Shown: positions 5,078-8,174 of the stretch, one piece after another
Layout: each line of letters opens with the position of its first letter
Position numbering within the stretch: position 1 is the stretch's first letter
From: Fidelibacterota bacterium UBA7303
Lineage (GTDB): Bacteria; Fidelibacterota; Marinisomatia; Marinisomatales; UBA1611
Reading direction: 5' to 3'
Length of the DNA stretch: 8,174 bases
NCBI GenBank assembly: GCA_002471805.1
Contig: DKQR01000180.1
Coordinates: 1 to 8,174 of the forward strand
Notes under the pieces: model-generated
Databases searched by the model: none
What the model was told of the DNA's origin: nothing
Seen by the model: the letters and a program-made list of their open reading frames with translations, nothing else
Position numbers and translations under genes: made by a program

Positions 5078-7654
5078 TTACAACCTATAAGTTAATCGTA
5101 AACCAAATAACCGCGGTTGTCCCCACACTTGTTCAATAAATCCTAGATATCCATTGACTCCCTGCCCAAGAATATATTCTGTATTTAGCAGGTTTTCACC
5201 CCAGGCAAACACACCCCAGGATTCGGTTTCAATGCCTAAATGACCATTGACCAATGTACGGGCATCATCCCGTAATAAATTCGCATCTTTATCCGTTGAC
5301 AACTGTGCAAGTTTCTTATCAATGAAATCACTACGCATTTGGGATATAAACATAATTTTACTGGTGACGGGCATTCGAAAGTCGGCGATCAAACTCCAAG
5401 ACTGTTTGGGGTATGTACTAATATGTTTACCGGAAAAATCCTCATCTTCATCAATAAAATCCTCCCCCTCATCATATTGACCATTCCCATTTCCATCCGT
5501 GTATTTTTCACCTGCATCCCAATACCCGTTAAAATAACCGTCATGAAATTTATTGAATACAGCTTCAATTCTGCCATACCCGCCCATCAAAGTCAGAGCA
5601 TTATTCAATAAACGCATGGAAAAGTCCAACTCAAGTCCGGAAATGGTTGAAGAAGCAGCATTGCTGATCATATATCCTTCGAATACATCCTGAAATTGGC
5701 TGATTTGCATATCTTTATACTCCATGTGAAAAACTGCTCCATTTACAAAAAGGTTATTTGTCCGATTTCCAGCTTTGATACCCAGTTCATAATTGGTGAT
5801 ATATTCCGGCCTAAAGGGTGTCGCTACGGACTCCAAGCTGGAAACATAATCTGTATTAAATCCTCCGCTTTTATATCCTCTCGAAATTGTTCCAAAAATG
5901 TTCGTGTATGGTGATACAACGTATTTTAGATTAAACGTGGGTGTAATTGCACTCCATGTTTTTGTGCTGTCAAAATAGCCACCAATTAGATTTCCATTTG
6001 AATCTGCAGGGACATGTACATAACCAAATTCGGGGAAACCTTCTTGCCGATATTTGAAATGTTTGCTGTCATATGAATATCTTGCACCCACAGTCAGAGA
6101 TATTTTTTTTGATACCACATAATCAATAGAAGCATACGTTCCCATACTGACAGTATTCCCCTTACCTTCAGGTTTAACTGTTGCTCCTGCATAAAAATTA
6201 TTTATAAATATTAATGGATATCCTGTAGCGAAGTGCAACCACAATGGCTTTGGATATACGGGACCTAATAACCTTTCATATAGATTATAATAGAAAACAC
6301 CAGACAGCCAGGTCAATCGGGAATTCGAATTTGAAACTAGGCGGAACTCAAAAGTAGATTGTTTCCCCAGATTGTCCCATTTCCCGGTCATCAGATCCAA
6401 ACCGGTACCATCTTCATCATTAAAATAATCCAATGTAGATGCCCGATAAGAAAAAACAGAGACCAAATGAAGATCATCATTTATACTATAATTTGTATTG
6501 ATTGTCATACCCTTTAAATCTCTATGCCAATAACCTGCTGTATCATGAGTAAAGGTATAGATATTCTCATCTGATATATCGATTGAATCCATGGCATAAT
6601 AAATTGAATCAAGGGGTTTATCATTGTACATAGGATCTTGACTCGAAATTCGCCAATCTGAAATATGTTCACCCATTTGGCTCAAATCTTCCTGGTAATA
6701 GTCTAAGCTTAAATCAATAGTTAATTTCGGGGAAGGGATCGAACGCAGGGCAATCCGTCCGCCTATATTATTCTTGTATTTTTCCCGGGTATTATTAACG
6801 ATATTGGTCAGGTAACCATCGTAATCAAATGTGTATCCCGAAAACCTAGTAAAAAGTCCATCTGTCAGCTTATAATTTGCTGATCCTTTCAACTTCAAAT
6901 ATCCCCATTTACCCTTTTCAGCAAGCAACGACATACTGTTTATGGGCGAAGGTTTGACCGTGATCATATTGATTGCACCTGACACAGTATTCCTGCCAAA
7001 TAACGTTCCCTGGGGGCCGCGAAGAAATTCAACACTCTGAATATCGACAATGTCAGAAACAATAAAATTAGGACGACCCATGATAACACCGTCAAAGTAA
7101 ACGCCCTCAGCAGGTGCCATACCAGGATTCCTAACCCCTCCTGTTATACCTCTTATGTTAAAACTTGTGGCTGTTTGTTCATCATAAGTAAATACATTGG
7201 GTACTACAGCAGTTAAATCTTCAAGCGAAGAAGCACCCATATCAGTAATTGTTTCTTTCCGGATGGCGACCATGGATATGGGGACCTCTTTAATAGTTTC
7301 CTCCCTTATCCTGGCGAATACAGTCACTTCTTTACCAAACAAATTTCCATGAACAAGTACAAACTCCAGGCCCGTTAAAGAATCATCCTTCTTCATTGAC
7401 CGTCTTTCTGTTTGATACCCGATATAACTCACGATCAAAGTAAAATTATCTTCAGGAACGAAAGGGAACGAAAAATCCCCATTCAAATCCGTAGCTGCAC
7501 CAACTCTCTCACTTTCTACACTCACATTGGCACCAATAAGTGGATTTTGATTTTCATCGACAACTTTACCCGAAATTTCCTGTGCGAGACTTGAGGCAAC
7601 GAAAAACAGGGCGGCGATGTAACACCATTTAACACATTTCCTGCTCATTATCAT
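5078..7654 (-). CDS. TonB-dependent outer-membrane receptor with N-terminal carboxypeptidase-regulatory-like domain
   Basis: An energised outer-membrane importer. I choose ATG 7654 (858 aa) because GGAG lies 7 bp upstream and the protein then starts with a normal signal peptide (MIMSRKCVKW to SSLA, cleavage before Q25). The in-frame ATG at 7741 would add 29 polar residues ahead of the signal and has no Shine-Dalgarno. Order of parts in this numbering: carboxypeptidase-regulatory-like beta-sandwich (about 26-102: ISGKVVDENQNPLIGANVSV, DLNGDFSF, SYIGYQTERR); a TonB-box-like KEVTVFA (108-114); plug (about 120-235) with NIRGITGG and VEFLRGPQGTLFGRNTVSGA; then the beta-barrel to a terminal strand ending RLTYRL. 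An acidic Asn/Gly-rich repeat sits near 709-741 in a probable surface loop. No SusD-like partner is present, and the plug resembles iron-complex/oligosaccharide receptors rather than classical SusC. The substrate is inferred from the downstream symporter and GH84 enzyme. First gene of the likely operon. Confidence 0.93.
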   Translation of the reverse strand: MIMSRKCVKWCYIAALFFVASSLAQEISGKVVDENQNPLIGANVSVESERVGAATDLNGDFSFPFVPEDNFTLIVSYIGYQTERRSMKKDDSLTGLEFVLVHGNLFGKEVTVFARIREETIKEVPISMVAIRKETITDMGASSLEDLTAVVPNVFTYDEQTATSFNIRGITGGVRNPGMAPAEGVYFDGVIMGRPNFIVSDIVDIQSVEFLRGPQGTLFGRNTVSGAINMITVKPSPINSMSLLAEKGKWGYLKLKGSANYKLTDGLFTRFSGYTFDYDGYLTNIVNNTREKYKNNIGGRIALRSIPSPKLTIDLSLDYYQEDLSQMGEHISDWRISSQDPMYNDKPLDSIYYAMDSIDISDENIYTFTHDTAGYWHRDLKGMTINTNYSINDDLHLVSVFSYRASTLDYFNDEDGTGLDLMTGKWDNLGKQSTFEFRLVSNSNSRLTWLSGVFYYNLYERLLGPVYPKPLWLHFATGYPLIFINNFYAGATVKPEGKGNTVSMGTYASIDYVVSKKISLTVGARYSYDSKHFKYRQEGFPEFGYVHVPADSNGNLIGGYFDSTKTWSAITPTFNLKYVVSPYTNIFGTISRGYKSGGFNTDYVSSLESVATPFRPEYITNYELGIKAGNRTNNLFVNGAVFHMEYKDMQISQFQDVFEGYMISNAASSTISGLELDFSMRLLNNALTLMGGYGRIEAVFNKFHDGYFNGYWDAGEKYTDGNGNGQYDEGEDFIDEDEDFSGKHISTYPKQSWSLIADFRMPVTSKIMFISQMRSDFIDKKLAQLSTDKDANLLRDDARTLVNGHLGIETESWGVFAWGENLLNTEYILGQGVNGYLGFIEQVWGQPRLFGLRLTYRL
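5430..5530 (-). repeat. Two-copy acidic Asp/Asn/Gly repeat coding for a possible Ca2+-binding loop in the receptor
   Basis: Inside the receptor barrel the sequence NGYWDAGEKYTDG is followed directly by NGNGQYDEGEDFIDEDED. The two units share the pattern NGx(Y/W)D.GE.(Y/F).D. The alternating Asp, Asn and Gly resemble calcium-binding loops of dockerin or thrombospondin type-3 kind. Similar segments occur in secreted proteins of FCB-group and Marinimicrobia-like bacteria. Calcium binding is inferred, not shown. It lies between two barrel strands, in what is likely a loop. Confidence 0.5.
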
Positions 7655-7773
7655 TTTGAAGCTCCATTTAATCCTGTGAGTGATTGGATCAAAATAGATA
7701 GATTTATTACACATCTTCAAACACATTTTTTTACATTCCAAGTATCATTATTAGTTAAAAACTATCTTTTAAA
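7655..7773. promoter_or_regulatory. Divergent promoter region between receptor operon and phosphodiesterase gene
   Basis: This AT-rich 119-bp gap lies between two genes transcribed away from each other, so it must hold promoters for both if the receptor starts at 7654. On the minus strand TTGAAG, 18 bases, then TATTTT is a possible but weak sigma-70-like pair. A perfect inverted repeat TTAAAA-N6-TTTTAA occupies 7755-7772, just before the ATG at 7774; it could be an operator or simply a product of AT-richness. No regulator gene is in the window. Confidence 0.4.
7662..7665 (-). promoter_or_regulatory. Shine-Dalgarno GGAG of the receptor gene
   Basis: The minus strand reads GGAG, then seven bases, then the ATG at 7654. 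This is the clearest ribosome-binding site in the window. It decides the start in favour of 7654 over the in-frame ATG at 7741, because the protein then begins directly with its signal peptide. Confidence 0.6.
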
Positions 7774-8174
7774 ATGAGACATTTATCATATATTGTAATT
7801 CTAGCCTTACCCTTAATTGCCTCAAGCATCGAGGATATATCTAATGTCATATTAATTACCGTGGATGGCGTTCGCTGGCAGGAGTTTTTCAATGGGAGTG
7901 ACTCTCTATTGAGCAAAAACATATCATCAGAATATTATGGGCATGCATTTCCTCTCTTTTGGGAAAAATATTCACATCAATCTGCTATCTATGGGCATCA
8001 TAAATCTGGAAGTCCAATGTCAACAAACGCCGTCCCTGTGAGTCTTCCCGGATATAAATCCATATTTTTAGGGCATGAGCATGATTGCGATGATAACAGC
8101 TGTGGCCGGGTTCAATCTGAGACTTTTCCCGAAAGACTTATCCACGAATTGAATTTGGATAAACTACAAGTGGC
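7774..8174 (+). CDS. Alkaline-phosphatase-superfamily phosphodiesterase/phosphatase (N-terminal part)
   Basis: The frame opens at ATG 7774 and continues for 133 codons to the window edge. Residues about 1-17 form a signal peptide (MRHLSYIVILALPLIASS), so the enzyme is probably periplasmic or exported. The next segment, NVILITVDGVRWQEFFNG, is the first metal-binding strand of the alkaline phosphatase fold, with Asp of TVDG the expected metal ligand. NAVPVSLPGYKSIFLG matches the active-site turn of type I phosphodiesterase/phosphoglyceromutase-like members, where the Ser before LPGY is the likely nucleophile. It then reads GHEHDCDDNSCGRVQSETFP, with two cysteines that could form a disulfide. 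The rest of the metal-binding His/Asp set lies beyond the window. Hydrolysis of a phospho-ester is family knowledge; the substrate is unknown. It is divergent from the receptor operon and could share its control. No clear Shine-Dalgarno is present. Confidence 0.85.
   Translation, partial: MRHLSYIVILALPLIASSIEDISNVILITVDGVRWQEFFNGSDSLLSKNISSEYYGHAFPLFWEKYSHQSAIYGHHKSGSPMSTNAVPVSLPGYKSIFLGHEHDCDDNSCGRVQSETFPERLIHELNLDKLQV

Noticed and set aside
5247..5914. Several open frames opposite or overlapping the receptor barrel region
   Set aside because: They are shadows of the beta-barrel coding sequence; no ribosome-binding sites or protein-like features.
5078..7654. Classical SusC/SusD polysaccharide-utilisation locus
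   Set aside because: No SusD-like lipoprotein is encoded next to the receptor, and the plug resembles iron-complex-type receptors despite the regulatory-like domain.
7655..7741. 29-residue Cys/Lys-rich N-terminal extension of the receptor from ATG 7741
   Set aside because: It would put polar residues ahead of a normal signal peptide, has no Shine-Dalgarno, and a good GGAG precedes the internal ATG at 7654.

Overview
This window appears to be a chromosomal segment from a Gram-negative, probably marine or sediment bacterium with moderate-to-low GC content. A TonB-dependent outer-membrane receptor with a fused carboxypeptidase-regulatory-like domain shows that there is an outer membrane. Its extracellular NGxYDxGExFxD-type acidic repeat, together with the lineage-typical companions, suggests Bacteroidota/FCB-group or Marinimicrobia-like relatives. 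That taxonomic placement is inference and has not been tested.

Layout from left to right: (1) the 5' end of a small secreted or membrane protein of unknown function on the minus strand (1-195, cut by the window edge); (2) a 273-bp divergent intergenic stretch (196-468) holding protein-like but interrupted reading frames; (3) a plus-strand Gfo/Idh/MocA-family oxidoreductase (469-1701); (4) a minus-strand block running 7654 to 1698, in transcription order TonB-dependent receptor, SSS-family sodium:solute symporter, a 91-aa two-helix membrane protein and a GH84 O-GlcNAcase-like hydrolase; (5) a 119-bp divergent promoter region; (6) the 5' part of an alkaline-phosphatase-superfamily phosphodiesterase on the plus strand (7774 to the window end).

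The four minus-strand genes look like one operon. The receptor-symporter gap is 47 bp, the symporter and small protein overlap by 8 bp, and the small protein and hydrolase share one base (TAATG). The oxidoreductase converges on the hydrolase so tightly that both stop codons lie in a single TTAA. The simplest reading is an uptake and degradation route for a beta-linked N-acetylglucosamine conjugate: receptor for outer-membrane passage, symporter for inner-membrane passage, and a GH84 enzyme without a signal peptide acting in the cytoplasm. The Gfo/Idh/MocA protein may process the released sugar or aglycone.

The most notable points are: the GH84 protein follows the human O-GlcNAcase catalytic domain nearly motif for motif and also carries a recognisable equivalent of its C-terminal stalk domain, without the disordered linker or acetyltransferase-like domain; the symporter has an extra periplasmic domain of about 90 residues; and a small two-helix protein is translationally coupled between transporter and hydrolase. 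No RNA genes, insertion sequences or CRISPR arrays were seen.
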